Shown here: one piece after another, positions 15,694 through 23,883 of the stretch | Numbering within the stretch: position 1 is the stretch's first letter | Layout: each line of letters starts with the position of its first letter | Assembly (NCBI GenBank): GCA_964514385.1 | Contig: CAZEQJ010000027.1 | Coordinates: 1 to 46,063, forward strand | Length of the DNA stretch: 46,063 bases | Direction: 5' to 3' | DNA from: CAZEQJ01 sp964514385 | GTDB lineage: Bacteria > Bacteroidota > Bacteroidia > Cytophagales > Cyclobacteriaceae | Program-made: the position numbers and the translations under genes | The notes under the pieces: generated by a model | Told to the model about the DNA's origin: nothing | Seen by the model: the letters and a program-made list of their open reading frames with translations, nothing else | Database searches by the model: none

Positions 15694-16173
15694 ATGGAAA
15701 AGGATTTTACACATCTTGACGCTGCCGGAAACCCCAAAATGGTGGATGTTTCTCCCAAGACAGCAACCGAAAGGACAGCCGTTGCCTTTACCAGGGTGAT
15801 GGTAGGTGAAGAGATCATCCGAAAGTTTGAGCATAACGATATCCAGACCAAAAAAGGCCCTGTTTTTCAGACCGCTATCATTGCAGGCATCATGGGGGCC
15901 AAGAAAACCAGCGAACTTATTCCTTTGTGCCATCCGCTACCTCTGGATAAATGCGATATAAAAATCGATATCAACGACAAAAAAGAAATCGAGATTTATT
16001 GTACCGTGAGGGTCACAGCTAAAACAGGAGTAGAAATGGAGGCGCTGACAGGTGCCAGTGTGGCAGCTTTGACGATATATGATATGTGTAAAGGCTTTTC
16101 GCACGAGATTGAGATCACAGAAACGAAATTAATGCAAAAAACAGGAGGTAAAAGTGACTTCAAAAGATCATAA
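15694..16173 (+). CDS. moaC: cyclic pyranopterin monophosphate synthase MoaC
   Basis: The 159-residue protein converts the MoaA product (3',8-cyclo-GTP) into cPMP. It has the family motifs MVDVSPKTATERTAVA, GIMGAKKTSELIPLCHPL and GVEMEALTGASVAALTIYDM, which contain the catalytic lysines and substrate-binding residues. I chose the ATG at 15694; a TTG two codons earlier also keeps the frame open but lies within the -7 element. It overlaps the following MobB-MobA fusion gene by 20 bases, so the two are co-translated. MoaA is encoded about 7 kb away on the opposite strand. Confidence 0.95.
   Translation: MEKDFTHLDAAGNPKMVDVSPKTATERTAVAFTRVMVGEEIIRKFEHNDIQTKKGPVFQTAIIAGIMGAKKTSELIPLCHPLPLDKCDIKIDINDKKEIEIYCTVRVTAKTGVEMEALTGASVAALTIYDMCKGFSHEIEITETKLMQKTGGKSDFKRS
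16143..16149 (+). promoter_or_regulatory. strong ribosome binding site inside moaC
   Basis: AGGAGGT, a full Shine-Dalgarno match, lies four bases before the GTG start of the next gene, within the last codons of moaC (it encodes part of the TGGKS segment). Such sites are rare in this window and support the GTG at 16154. Confidence 0.6.
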
Positions 16174-17269
16174 AAAACATGCACAGATAACAAAACCTGC
16201 AGGCGGTACTTACGGCCGCAATGAGCTGGCAGTACTGGGAGCACCATGCGGTGTTATACAAGACCTGAGCCGCAAGATCACCGATCAACTGGAAGGCCTA
16301 AAGGTAGGGTATATCGATGCTGACCACGGAGAAGGGGCTCAGGCATCCGTATTTCATGACCTGCTCGAAGATAAGATCAGTTATTTTCAGTATCAGTTTA
16401 CAGACAGGCATATTGACTATCAGAAGCGCAGTATTTTTAATGCCTCAGACCTGGTGTTGATCAATGGAAATCATTTTCGTGGAGAAAAGCAGGCTGTGAT
16501 TATCCATGAGAAAAAAAAGGAGTCCCTGCAGCGAAAGCTGGATCGCCTTACAAATGTCCGGTTTTTCATACTGGATGAAGGCCAGCATGATATTTGGGAT
16601 TATCTGAAGGAACATAACCCCGACTTTGATAAGCTACCTAAAATCAAAATCGGAGATATCCGGGCTATGGCCGATGCAGTAAGACAACTCGTCACCGTAC
16701 CGCCACTTAAAGGACTGGTGCTGGCGGGAGGCAAGAGCACACGGATGGGCCATGATAAGGGTGCGATAGAATATTATGGTAAGCCACACCGCGAATACCT
16801 TGCCGACCTGATAAGCGCCTATACGGAAGAGACATTCATTTCCGTTCGGGGTGAGGGAGATATTGAGACCCATTATGCTCAGCTTCCGGATACCTTTACC
16901 GGTCTAGGTCCTTATGGCGGCATCTTGTCTGCATTTCGTTACGATCCTAATGCGGCTTGGCTTATTGTAGCTACCGATATACCGCTGCTGGATGACAAAA
17001 CCCTGCGATACCTGATAGAAAATCGTGACACTTCAACTTTTGCTACTTGTTTCCATAATCCGGAAACGAATTTCCCGGAACCTCTAATTACGATATGGGA
17101 ACCGAGAGGCTATCCGAGATTGCTTAATTTCCTGGCTCTGGGCTATACATGCCCGCGTAAGGCGTTGATCAATACAGATATCCGGGAGATATTCCTTGAC
17201 GACAGCACAGTGCTCACCAACGTGAATACACCAGAAGAGAAGCAGAGTGTGATGGAAAAGTTAAAATAA
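16154..17269 (+). CDS. MobA guanylyltransferase fused to a degenerate MobB-like domain
   Basis: Residues 190-371 are a MobA-type nucleotidyltransferase: KGLVLAGGKSTRMGHDKG is the GTP-binding loop, GPYGGILSAF and WLIVATDIPLLDD supply the metal site, and LTNVNTPEE is the usual ending. MobA adds GMP to Moco. Residues 1-185 resemble MobB in length and layout, but the P-loop position reads GAPCGVIQDL instead of GxxxxGK(S/T), so NTP binding by this half is doubtful. The start is GTG, supported by an AGGAGGT site. The gene overlaps moaC by 20 bases. Whether the N-terminal half is a true MobB relative needs a structure search. Confidence 0.85.
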   Translation: MTSKDHKKHAQITKPAGGTYGRNELAVLGAPCGVIQDLSRKITDQLEGLKVGYIDADHGEGAQASVFHDLLEDKISYFQYQFTDRHIDYQKRSIFNASDLVLINGNHFRGEKQAVIIHEKKKESLQRKLDRLTNVRFFILDEGQHDIWDYLKEHNPDFDKLPKIKIGDIRAMADAVRQLVTVPPLKGLVLAGGKSTRMGHDKGAIEYYGKPHREYLADLISAYTEETFISVRGEGDIETHYAQLPDTFTGLGPYGGILSAFRYDPNAAWLIVATDIPLLDDKTLRYLIENRDTSTFATCFHNPETNFPEPLITIWEPRGYPRLLNFLALGYTCPRKALINTDIREIFLDDSTVLTNVNTPEEKQSVMEKLK

Positions 17270-17357
17270 AGCCATAATGACAGCATAATGCACTGTTTCC
17301 ATACAGCTGGCGATCGGTTCAGCATTCTTTACTAAATTATTTTCACATTAGCAGACC

Positions 17358-17957
17358 ATGTATCCTATCTCCATAATCATACTTGCTGCAGGCCTTTCAC
17401 GCAGAATGGGACAGGCGGATAAACTCTTTTTGCCCTTTGGCAGCACCACGATTCTGGAAGAAGTTATTGCCAATATTATTCCTTTGCTGACTGAGGAATT
17501 GATAATCGTAACCAGCCCGCTAACGCATGAAAAAATAAAGTCCCTCAACATTCAGGGCGTCCGGTTGGTATTGAATGAAGACCATGAAACGGGGATGACC
17601 TCCTCCATTCAAAAAGGCGTTGAAAATGCTACACAGGGTCATTATATGATCTGTCTGGGTGATCAGCCAAAAATTGACACTGCCACCTATCAGAAATTAA
17701 TAGAATCTCATTTGAATCAGTCTGATCACGCCATTACCCTGCCGTTTTATGAGGGAAGAAAAGGCAACCCTGTCATATTTGGAGGGGTATACCGGGCAGC
17801 CATACTTAGCCATACGCAGCCCGAGGGTTGTAAGGAAATTGTGAAAGTTAATAACCAGCATATAAATGCAGTGGAGGTAGCTGACAGCGGCGTGATGATG
17901 GATATTGACACCCCAGAGGATTATCAGTTGATCCGCTCTTCACAATCCACCAGGTAA
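17358..17957 (+). CDS. MocA-like molybdenum cofactor cytidylyltransferase
   Basis: The 199-residue protein has the nucleotidyltransferase signature ILAAGLSRRMGQADKLFLPF at the N-terminus, GMTSSIQKGVENA, MICLGDQPKID as the metal site, and GRKGNPVIFGG and VMMDIDTPEDYQ near the end. These are the MocA/CoxE-type features. MocA adds CMP to Moco for the xanthine-dehydrogenase family, which fits the XdhC gene nearby. Presence of both MobA and this gene suggests that both MGD and MCD cofactors are made. It follows the fusion gene by 88 bases and precedes an alpha/beta hydrolase gene. Confidence 0.85.
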   Translation: MYPISIIILAAGLSRRMGQADKLFLPFGSTTILEEVIANIIPLLTEELIIVTSPLTHEKIKSLNIQGVRLVLNEDHETGMTSSIQKGVENATQGHYMICLGDQPKIDTATYQKLIESHLNQSDHAITLPFYEGRKGNPVIFGGVYRAAILSHTQPEGCKEIVKVNNQHINAVEVADSGVMMDIDTPEDYQLIRSSQSTR

Positions 17958-17992
17958 AAATTCAATCTCTCGCTTAAGGTATAAAAGAATAC

Positions 17993-18943
17993 ATGAAACA
18001 ATCCATTTTTCGCTTTCTAAGAGTAATACTTACAGGTGTTGTAGTCATCATAACCCTGACCGGGCTGGTTTTCGGACAGCGTAACATACCGCTTGATAAA
18101 TTAAAAGAAAAATATGCCTCGCCACCTTCCTCATTTCTGAGATTAGATGGCATGGATGTACACTATCGGGACGAGGGTAATCCGAACGATTCCCTGCCTT
18201 TGGTACTGATCCATGGTACAGGGTCGAGTCTTCATACATTCAATGAATGGGTCGCTGGATTAAGCCCGGGTCGACGGGTTATCCGGATGGACCTGCCGGC
18301 ATATGGCCTTACCGGCCCGTTTCCAGATCGCGATTATTCGATAGAAAATTACACTGCTTTTCTATATACTTTCCTAGCTGCATTGGATGTAAAAAAATGT
18401 ATTCTTGGTGGCAATTCCCTCGGTGGTGGCATTGCCTGGCAGTTTGCGTTAGAGCATCCCGGCATGGTCGATAGGCTGATCCTGATTAATGCTTCAGGTT
18501 ACCCTTCTTCTTCCACAAGTACGCCGCTGGCTTTCCGGCTTGCCCGCATACCGGTAATTAAGAAAATATTTACCTTCATTACGCCACGTTTTATTGTGCG
18601 CAGGAGTATTGAAAATGTTTATGCCGACGACACAAAAATAACCAATGAACTGGTGGACCGCTATTATGAGCTCAGCCTCCGGAAAGGCAACCGTCAGGCC
18701 TTTATTGACCGGCTAGGGGTAAAATATAGTCAGGAGCATCACAAGCTTATCCCTCAGATATTCCAGCCGACGTTAATCCTGTGGGGAGAAAAGGATGAGC
18801 TTATACCTGTAAGCAATGCGTTACGATTTCAGGCCGATTTGCCATACAATACGCTTGTTGTACTGAAGAATTCAGGGCATGTACCGATGGAAGAAAACCC
18901 TGTGGAGAGCCTTGAAGCAGTGGTGAACTTTGTAAGTCAGTAA
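17993..18943 (+). CDS. alpha/beta hydrolase with N-terminal membrane segment
   Basis: The 316-residue protein has an N-terminal hydrophobic helix (residues 8-28, possibly a signal peptide ending VFGQ), then a canonical fold: LVLIHGTGSS oxyanion loop, S142 in GGNSLGGG, D268 in WGEKDELIP and H296 in NSGHVPMEE. The complete triad suggests an active esterase, haloalkane dehalogenase-like or C-C hydrolase, but the lid region (about 170-235) does not identify the substrate. It lies 35 bases after the MocA-like gene on the same strand inside the Moco island; no functional link is evident. Confidence 0.87.
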   Translation: MKQSIFRFLRVILTGVVVIITLTGLVFGQRNIPLDKLKEKYASPPSSFLRLDGMDVHYRDEGNPNDSLPLVLIHGTGSSLHTFNEWVAGLSPGRRVIRMDLPAYGLTGPFPDRDYSIENYTAFLYTFLAALDVKKCILGGNSLGGGIAWQFALEHPGMVDRLILINASGYPSSSTSTPLAFRLARIPVIKKIFTFITPRFIVRRSIENVYADDTKITNELVDRYYELSLRKGNRQAFIDRLGVKYSQEHHKLIPQIFQPTLILWGEKDELIPVSNALRFQADLPYNTLVVLKNSGHVPMEENPVESLEAVVNFVSQ

Positions 18944-18999
18944 AGTTCAAGCCCTTTCGATTGCAGCATCTAAAATCGAATATTTGCGTAATAGCCAAG

Positions 19000-19428
19000 A
19001 TGAAAACCTATAAAGCCAAAAGAAAGGGATCCATACGCTATGTGCTGACTGGAGTAACATTGTTACCATTTATAATTTTTATCATTGCAGGTAGGTCTTT
19101 TATTGACTCACCTCTTATGATCCTTTTATCTTTTTTGCCCCTTTTATTGGTGTTATGGATATTTCTTGATACTACCTACACGATTAAAAACAGCCAGTTG
19201 ATGTACAGGTCCGGATTTCTACGGGGAAGTATAAGCGTGTCGGACATCAGGGAGATACATGTGAGTAATAACATGATGATAAGTGGAGCTAAACCGGCAT
19301 TAGCCAAAGGCGGATTGGTCATCCGGTACAACAGCTTTGACGAAGTTTATATTGCACCTCAGAATAATGAAGAGGTGATAAACGCTCTGCTTATGATTAA
19401 CCCGGATATTCAGATAAGTCAGCATTAA
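19000..19428 (+). CDS. bacterial PH-domain membrane protein
   Basis: The 142-residue protein has two transmembrane segments (about 13-33 and 39-57) followed by a small beta-rich domain: TTYTIKNSQLMYRSGFLRGSI, SVSDIREIHVSNN, GLVIRYNSFDEVYIAPQN, NEEVINALLMINPDI. This pattern matches the bacterial PH (bPH) family with two membrane helices. I start it at the ATG at 19000; a TTG at 18961 would add 13 residues with no family support. A near-consensus -7 element (AATATTTG, one mismatch, ending 18986) lies just upstream. Function unknown. Confidence 0.8.
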   Translation: MKTYKAKRKGSIRYVLTGVTLLPFIIFIIAGRSFIDSPLMILLSFLPLLLVLWIFLDTTYTIKNSQLMYRSGFLRGSISVSDIREIHVSNNMMISGAKPALAKGGLVIRYNSFDEVYIAPQNNEEVINALLMINPDIQISQH

Positions 19429-19484
19429 GACCTGATGGTATTGTTATGAACCACTCATATTAAAAATAATTAAATATCTTTAGT

Positions 19485-20738
19485 ATGAAATTCATCCATA
19501 TGAAAAATTCTTATCTGATAGGATCCATTAGCAAATTACGAGTAGCTTCGGTTGTCTTATTTAGTTTGATATATACGCAATACAGATGTTACGGGCAGAG
19601 TTATAGCCTCTATTCAACCGATACAATCACTTTTCAATCCAAATTCCTGCAAAAGGATATTGAGCTAAATTTACACATTCCGGAAACACATTCATCCGCA
19701 TCAGACAGCACGCTCTATCCGGTTATTATAATCTTCGATAGTCAACATCAACGTACCTATCCCCACATTATCCAATCATTTGATCTGCTCACAGGCGAGA
19801 CGCAGGTTCCGGAATCCATCCTTGTGGGAGTACCATTTGGATATGCTGATCGTTATTACCTGACGTCAAATGAAATAATGGAATCAGATTCATTATCTGG
19901 CATAGAGAGGATGGAATTATTCCTCTTTTCAGAATTGATCCCCCACATTCAACATCATTATAAAGGCAATGAATATCTGATGCTGGTTGGGCATTCCAGA
20001 ACAGCATACCTGGTCAACTACCTTTCATGGAAAAGACCTCAAATGGTAAAAACAGCAGTGGCTTTAAGTGGTTTTTTCAACCAGGAGCCTCTTTCAACTG
20101 ACATTTTTTTTAGGTTTCTATCTGATGCAGCTAATTTTAAATCAAAATTCAGGTATTACTATACAACGGGTACAACCCGCGAAGAATCAACATATAGAAA
20201 TCAATGCAGAGAACTTGATAGTTTACTGACAAATAAATCCTTGACAACACTTGCGAGCATAACATATTTTGAAACACAATCTGCTAATCATATCACAAAT
20301 TACTGGTTATCAGTGGCTCCTATATTTACAGATATTTTCTCTTCCTACAATAATATTTTAGATCAATGGCTTTTTGAAAAATTACAATCCAATAGCATGG
20401 ATTTATCTGTGCAGAGCTTTTGTGAAGACCTGGAAAAGGCTGGCGAAGAAATAGGAATTAAACTTAATCCAAGCATTACCCAAATTTATTCAATAGCATC
20501 TCATTTTATTAATACAGAGGAGGATTACATCACTGCAATTGATTATTTAGAATTGGGATTGGCTTATTACCCGGACTACCTTGATTTTTATCTTGATTTG
20601 ATAGACTTTTCCAGAGTAATCAACAATACCGATGACGTTGCGAGCTACAGCAATATTCTACGTGAAAAAGTAATGAAAAGGAACACATTATCCTCCGAAG
20701 AAAAGGCTGAATTCATAAGATTTCTTGAAAATAACTAA
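19485..20738 (+). CDS. secreted esterase, EstD/Fes-like alpha/beta hydrolase
   Basis: The 417-residue protein has a signal peptide (about 1-38, ending CYGQ); an in-frame ATG at 19500 is an alternative start. Residues 40-280 fit the putative-esterase fold: YPVIIIFDSQ, ILVGVPFGYADR, S169 or so in MLVGHSRTAYLVNYL as nucleophile, and SANHITNYW with the likely catalytic histidine. The last 130 residues are helical (DYITAIDYLELGLAYYPDY) and look like a TPR-type tail. The gene is clearly more AT-rich than its Moco neighbours, suggesting separate acquisition. TATCTTTA at 19475-19482, one mismatch from the -7 consensus, ends two bases before the ATG. Confidence 0.8.
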   Translation: MKFIHMKNSYLIGSISKLRVASVVLFSLIYTQYRCYGQSYSLYSTDTITFQSKFLQKDIELNLHIPETHSSASDSTLYPVIIIFDSQHQRTYPHIIQSFDLLTGETQVPESILVGVPFGYADRYYLTSNEIMESDSLSGIERMELFLFSELIPHIQHHYKGNEYLMLVGHSRTAYLVNYLSWKRPQMVKTAVALSGFFNQEPLSTDIFFRFLSDAANFKSKFRYYYTTGTTREESTYRNQCRELDSLLTNKSLTTLASITYFETQSANHITNYWLSVAPIFTDIFSSYNNILDQWLFEKLQSNSMDLSVQSFCEDLEKAGEEIGIKLNPSITQIYSIASHFINTEEDYITAIDYLELGLAYYPDYLDFYLDLIDFSRVINNTDDVASYSNILREKVMKRNTLSSEEKAEFIRFLENN

Positions 20739-20796
20739 TTTAATGTTTACGGCGAAACCTTTTGATTCATCACAGTTTTAGGTACCTGCTTTATTC

Positions 20797-21603
20797 ATGA
20801 AAACCATACTCTATATCACGGATTTCTATTACCAGGCAAGAGATCGTAATTATTACGAGGAGGACCTTTTTATGACCTCAAGACTTAAGGATCACTTTCT
20901 GTTGCTGTTGGTACACCCCCGTCAGGCTATTCATTTCCTTCAGCATGCCGACATGGTGATGTTCAGAAATACAGGATCAGTGATCGGCTATCCCGAAGAA
21001 TTCAACGATTTTCTGAAGGCGGTTGAGCAAAATGAAACATTTACATTCAATAGTTTTGATGGTAAGGCAGACGTAAAAGGGAAACAATATCTCCTCGACC
21101 TTACGTCGGCGGGTTATCCGGTAATTCCTACCATAGAAAAAAGGGAGGATATCCACCGGTTAGGCCATGCGGAAACATATATTGTAAAGCTTAAGAATGG
21201 CGCAGATTCCATCGGGATGGAAAGGGTAGAACGAAGAGCAGCAGATAGGTTGAATTTGCACAACCGTATTTTGCAGCCCTACATCGATTTTGAATACGAG
21301 GTGTCTTTTTACTATATCAACCATGAGTTTATTTATGCCATGTACGCACCGGATAAGCGGCAACGCTGGCAAATGGTTGAATTTCATCCTGAACCATCTG
21401 ATATTGCATTTGCAGATCAGTTTGTCAAATGGAATAAGATGACACGCGGTATTACCCGTATTGACACCTGCCGTATGCCGGATCAGTCTCTTTTATTAAT
21501 GGAATTGGAGGATCTGAATCCTTACCTGTCTATTCAGCTTCTGCCGGAGAAAAAGCAGTCGCAGTTTATTGATCGATTAATCGAGGTATTGAAAGCATAT
21601 TAA
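20797..21603 (+). CDS. ATP-grasp-like protein, function unknown
   Basis: The 268-residue protein resembles an ATP-grasp ligase (glutathione synthetase/RimK fold). An N-terminal Rossmann-like part (ILYITDFYYQARDRNYYEEDLF, then SFDGKADVKGKQYLLDL) precedes TYIVKLKNGADSIGM (candidate ATP-binding lysine), ILQPYIDFEYEVSFYYI and RIDTCRMPDQSLLLMELED, with LNPYLS matching the metal-binding and phosphate end of the fold. It would join a carboxylate and an amine or thiol, but substrates are unknown. It is convergent with moeA and the two stop codons overlap, leaving no room for a terminator. Confidence 0.7.
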   Translation: MKTILYITDFYYQARDRNYYEEDLFMTSRLKDHFLLLLVHPRQAIHFLQHADMVMFRNTGSVIGYPEEFNDFLKAVEQNETFTFNSFDGKADVKGKQYLLDLTSAGYPVIPTIEKREDIHRLGHAETYIVKLKNGADSIGMERVERRAADRLNLHNRILQPYIDFEYEVSFYYINHEFIYAMYAPDKRQRWQMVEFHPEPSDIAFADQFVKWNKMTRGITRIDTCRMPDQSLLLMELEDLNPYLSIQLLPEKKQSQFIDRLIEVLKAY

Positions 21604-22805
21604 AATGTCATGCTCCTGTATCGCACGATAGGGAAGACTTCGCCAACTTTAAATTCATCTCTTCCCCTGGGCAGCTTAATAAAAGCATCGGCGTCTACCA
21701 GATTAGCCAGGTCGCCGGAACCATTACCTTTGATAGGGTTTGCCAGTAACCGGCCTTCTGCATCGAAATCTAGTTTTACTTCCAGAAAATAGGTCAGGTC
21801 AGGCTTAAAGACAACATCCTGTGTCAGACGCGCCATTGGTTGAGGATGTGGCTGCATCTGCAGGCTTTTTTCAAGCCATGGCTTGAAATAGTTTTGCATG
21901 CACATAAAGGAAGAAACCGGATTTCCGGGAAACGCAAATACGGTCACTGCGTCACCATACGTCCCAAACCAGAAGGGCTTTCCGGGACGTTGGGCGATGC
22001 GATGAAAATGTTTTTCCACACCCACTTCATCCAGTGCCCTTGGTAGAAAATCAAATTTACCTTTGGATACACCACCACTCAATACCACCAGGTCGTATTG
22101 CGATAAATAGCTTTTCAGCTTTTCTACTATGGTGTCATAGTCATCCAGAATATGTGCTGTATCTACACGTGCATGATAATGCTCCAGTACAGTTTTCAGC
22201 TTATACACGTTACTTTGCCTGATCTGATGTGTATCTGGAGTTTCATGGATTTCAATCAGTTCATCTCCACTTGAGATCACAATAGCACGCGGTAGCTTAC
22301 TTACCTTGACCCGGTGCTTTCCCACGGCCGCACAAACTCCAATTTCAACCGCAGATAGCTGAACACCAGACTGTATGACGACTTCGCCCTCTGTACGGTC
22401 TTCACCTTTGAAATGTATATTTTGCTGTTTTACAACATCTTCCGTAAGAAGGGTGGCGATATTGTCGTTGATTTCAATCTTTTCATATGGTATAACGGTA
22501 TCGACGCTCTCCGGCATAATGGCACCTGTCATCACCTCAAGGCAACCGTCTTCTTCCAGCCCGATCCGTGCGGCGCCTGCGGCTGCTATTCCACGTATCG
22601 GAAAATCTCTTTTGCCGGCAGCATAATCTTCAAACCGTATGGCAATACCGTCCATCGTCACCCGGTCGTAAGGGGGCAGATCACGATCAGCTGCAATATT
22701 TTCCCTGATTATGCGCCCAATACCCTGGTTTAACTCTATTTCTTCCGTACCAAAATCACAAACATATTGGTGAATGATGGCAGTTGCTTCGTCTACACTG
22801 ATCAT
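21600..22805 (-). CDS. moeA: molybdopterin molybdenumtransferase MoeA
   Basis: The 401-residue protein inserts molybdenum into adenylated molybdopterin. The N-terminal domain shows NQGIGRIIRENIAADRDLPP and YDRVTMDGIAI; the MogA-like core shows VISSGDEL, QIRQSNVYKL, VVLSGGVSKGKFDFLP with the catalytic aspartate, and FAFPGNPVSSFM; domain IV ends with VGEVFPIVRYR. It is two bases downstream of moaA on the same strand, so the two form an operon. The partner adenylyltransferase (MogA/MoaB) is not in the window, and MoeA here has no fused MogA domain beyond its own. Confidence 0.95.
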   Translation of the reverse strand: MISVDEATAIIHQYVCDFGTEEIELNQGIGRIIRENIAADRDLPPYDRVTMDGIAIRFEDYAAGKRDFPIRGIAAAGAARIGLEEDGCLEVMTGAIMPESVDTVIPYEKIEINDNIATLLTEDVVKQQNIHFKGEDRTEGEVVIQSGVQLSAVEIGVCAAVGKHRVKVSKLPRAIVISSGDELIEIHETPDTHQIRQSNVYKLKTVLEHYHARVDTAHILDDYDTIVEKLKSYLSQYDLVVLSGGVSKGKFDFLPRALDEVGVEKHFHRIAQRPGKPFWFGTYGDAVTVFAFPGNPVSSFMCMQNYFKPWLEKSLQMQPHPQPMARLTQDVVFKPDLTYFLEVKLDFDAEGRLLANPIKGNGSGDLANLVDADAFIKLPRGRDEFKVGEVFPIVRYRSMTF

Positions 22806-22807
22806 AG

Positions 22808-23788
22808 TTACCCCCCGATAGTAGCCATAGATTCTGATACCCGATTGGTCCGCTGTTTTTCAGCTTCAAAACCGTCTTTTGCACGTGAGCCGATGGCCTT
22901 TTTAAGATGGTCAAGTATTTCACTGTCTGATGCGTTGCTTCTCAGCAGTTCGCGAAAGCTTAGAATGCCCTGACCATAGAGGCAGGTGCGAAGTGTGCCC
23001 TGCGGTGTCAGCCGGATACGGTTGCAGGTACCGCAAAAGGTACGGGTATAAGCCGCGATAATACCAAAAGAGCCGCGGTATCCATCAACTTTATAATTGC
23101 GCGCGGTAGCATTAGGTTCATCCTCCAGCTTGGTATAGGTATATTTCTTATCAATATGGCTGAGTATCTTTTGCATGGGCCAGATGGTGTCGTTACCCTG
23201 GCCAAGAGTGCCGTTAAAGGGCATTTCTTCGATAAAACGCACCGCCACATCCTTATCCTTCGTCAGCTCTATCATATCGTAAATGTCCTCGATATTCCGC
23301 CCATCCATTACCACCATATTGATTTTCAGGTCGATGGAAGAGGCTTCAATGGCGTGAAAGGTGTTCATCACCTTATCAAACATATCCCTGCGTGTAATTT
23401 TATAAAACCGCTCCTTATTCAGGCTATCGAGGCTCAGGTTGATGGATTTTATACCCAGTTTTTCAAGCTCCGGTACTTTATCTTCTGTTAATGTGCCGTT
23501 GGTGGTGATGTTTATTTTCTTGATCTGCTCTATTTGAGAAACCTCGCGAAGAAAATCCATAATGCCGCGACGCACAAAGGGCTCTCCTCCTGTTATCCGT
23601 AATTTGGATATGCCTTCTCCGGCAAATAAACGTATCAGTCGGTACCACTCTTCAAATGTGAGCAACTCTTCCCTTGCCACATATTCAATACCATTTTCCG
23701 GCATGCAGTAAAAGCATCGCAGATTGCATCGGTCAGTAACAGCGATCCGCATGTAGTTTATTTCCCGACCATGGTTATCTATTAGCAT
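22808..23788 (-). CDS. moaA: GTP 3',8-cyclase MoaA
   Basis: The 326-residue radical SAM enzyme starts Moco synthesis. The SAM cluster is C21-N-L-R-C25-F-Y-C28, and the second cluster that holds GTP is FCGTCNRIRL followed by RTCLY. KLRITGGEPFVRRG is the conserved SAM and ribose contact. The C-terminus ends in Gly-Gly (SMATIGG), which MoaA needs for activity. It is the first gene of a moaA-moeA operon, divergent from the desulfurase-sufU-moaD-moaE operon, with a 14-base palindrome between the two. Confidence 0.96.
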   Translation of the reverse strand: MLIDNHGREINYMRIAVTDRCNLRCFYCMPENGIEYVAREELLTFEEWYRLIRLFAGEGISKLRITGGEPFVRRGIMDFLREVSQIEQIKKINITTNGTLTEDKVPELEKLGIKSINLSLDSLNKERFYKITRRDMFDKVMNTFHAIEASSIDLKINMVVMDGRNIEDIYDMIELTKDKDVAVRFIEEMPFNGTLGQGNDTIWPMQKILSHIDKKYTYTKLEDEPNATARNYKVDGYRGSFGIIAAYTRTFCGTCNRIRLTPQGTLRTCLYGQGILSFRELLRSNASDSEILDHLKKAIGSRAKDGFEAEKQRTNRVSESMATIGG

Positions 23789-23828
23789 TTTTATTAAAAT
23801 CTTACTTTATGAGAACAATAATATAAGA

Positions 23829-23842
23829 AAACAATATTGTTT
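23829..23842. promoter_or_regulatory. 14-base perfect palindrome between moaA and the desulfurase gene
   Basis: AAACAATATTGTTT is a perfect palindrome in the 95-base region between two divergent Moco operons, 41 bases from each start codon. Central placement suggests one regulator controls both directions. It does not resemble the E. coli ModE or Fnr sites. Confidence 0.5.
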
Positions 23843-23883
23843 CGATCTTTGTTTTGCAATTTTGAAATTATAAACCTAAGGCT

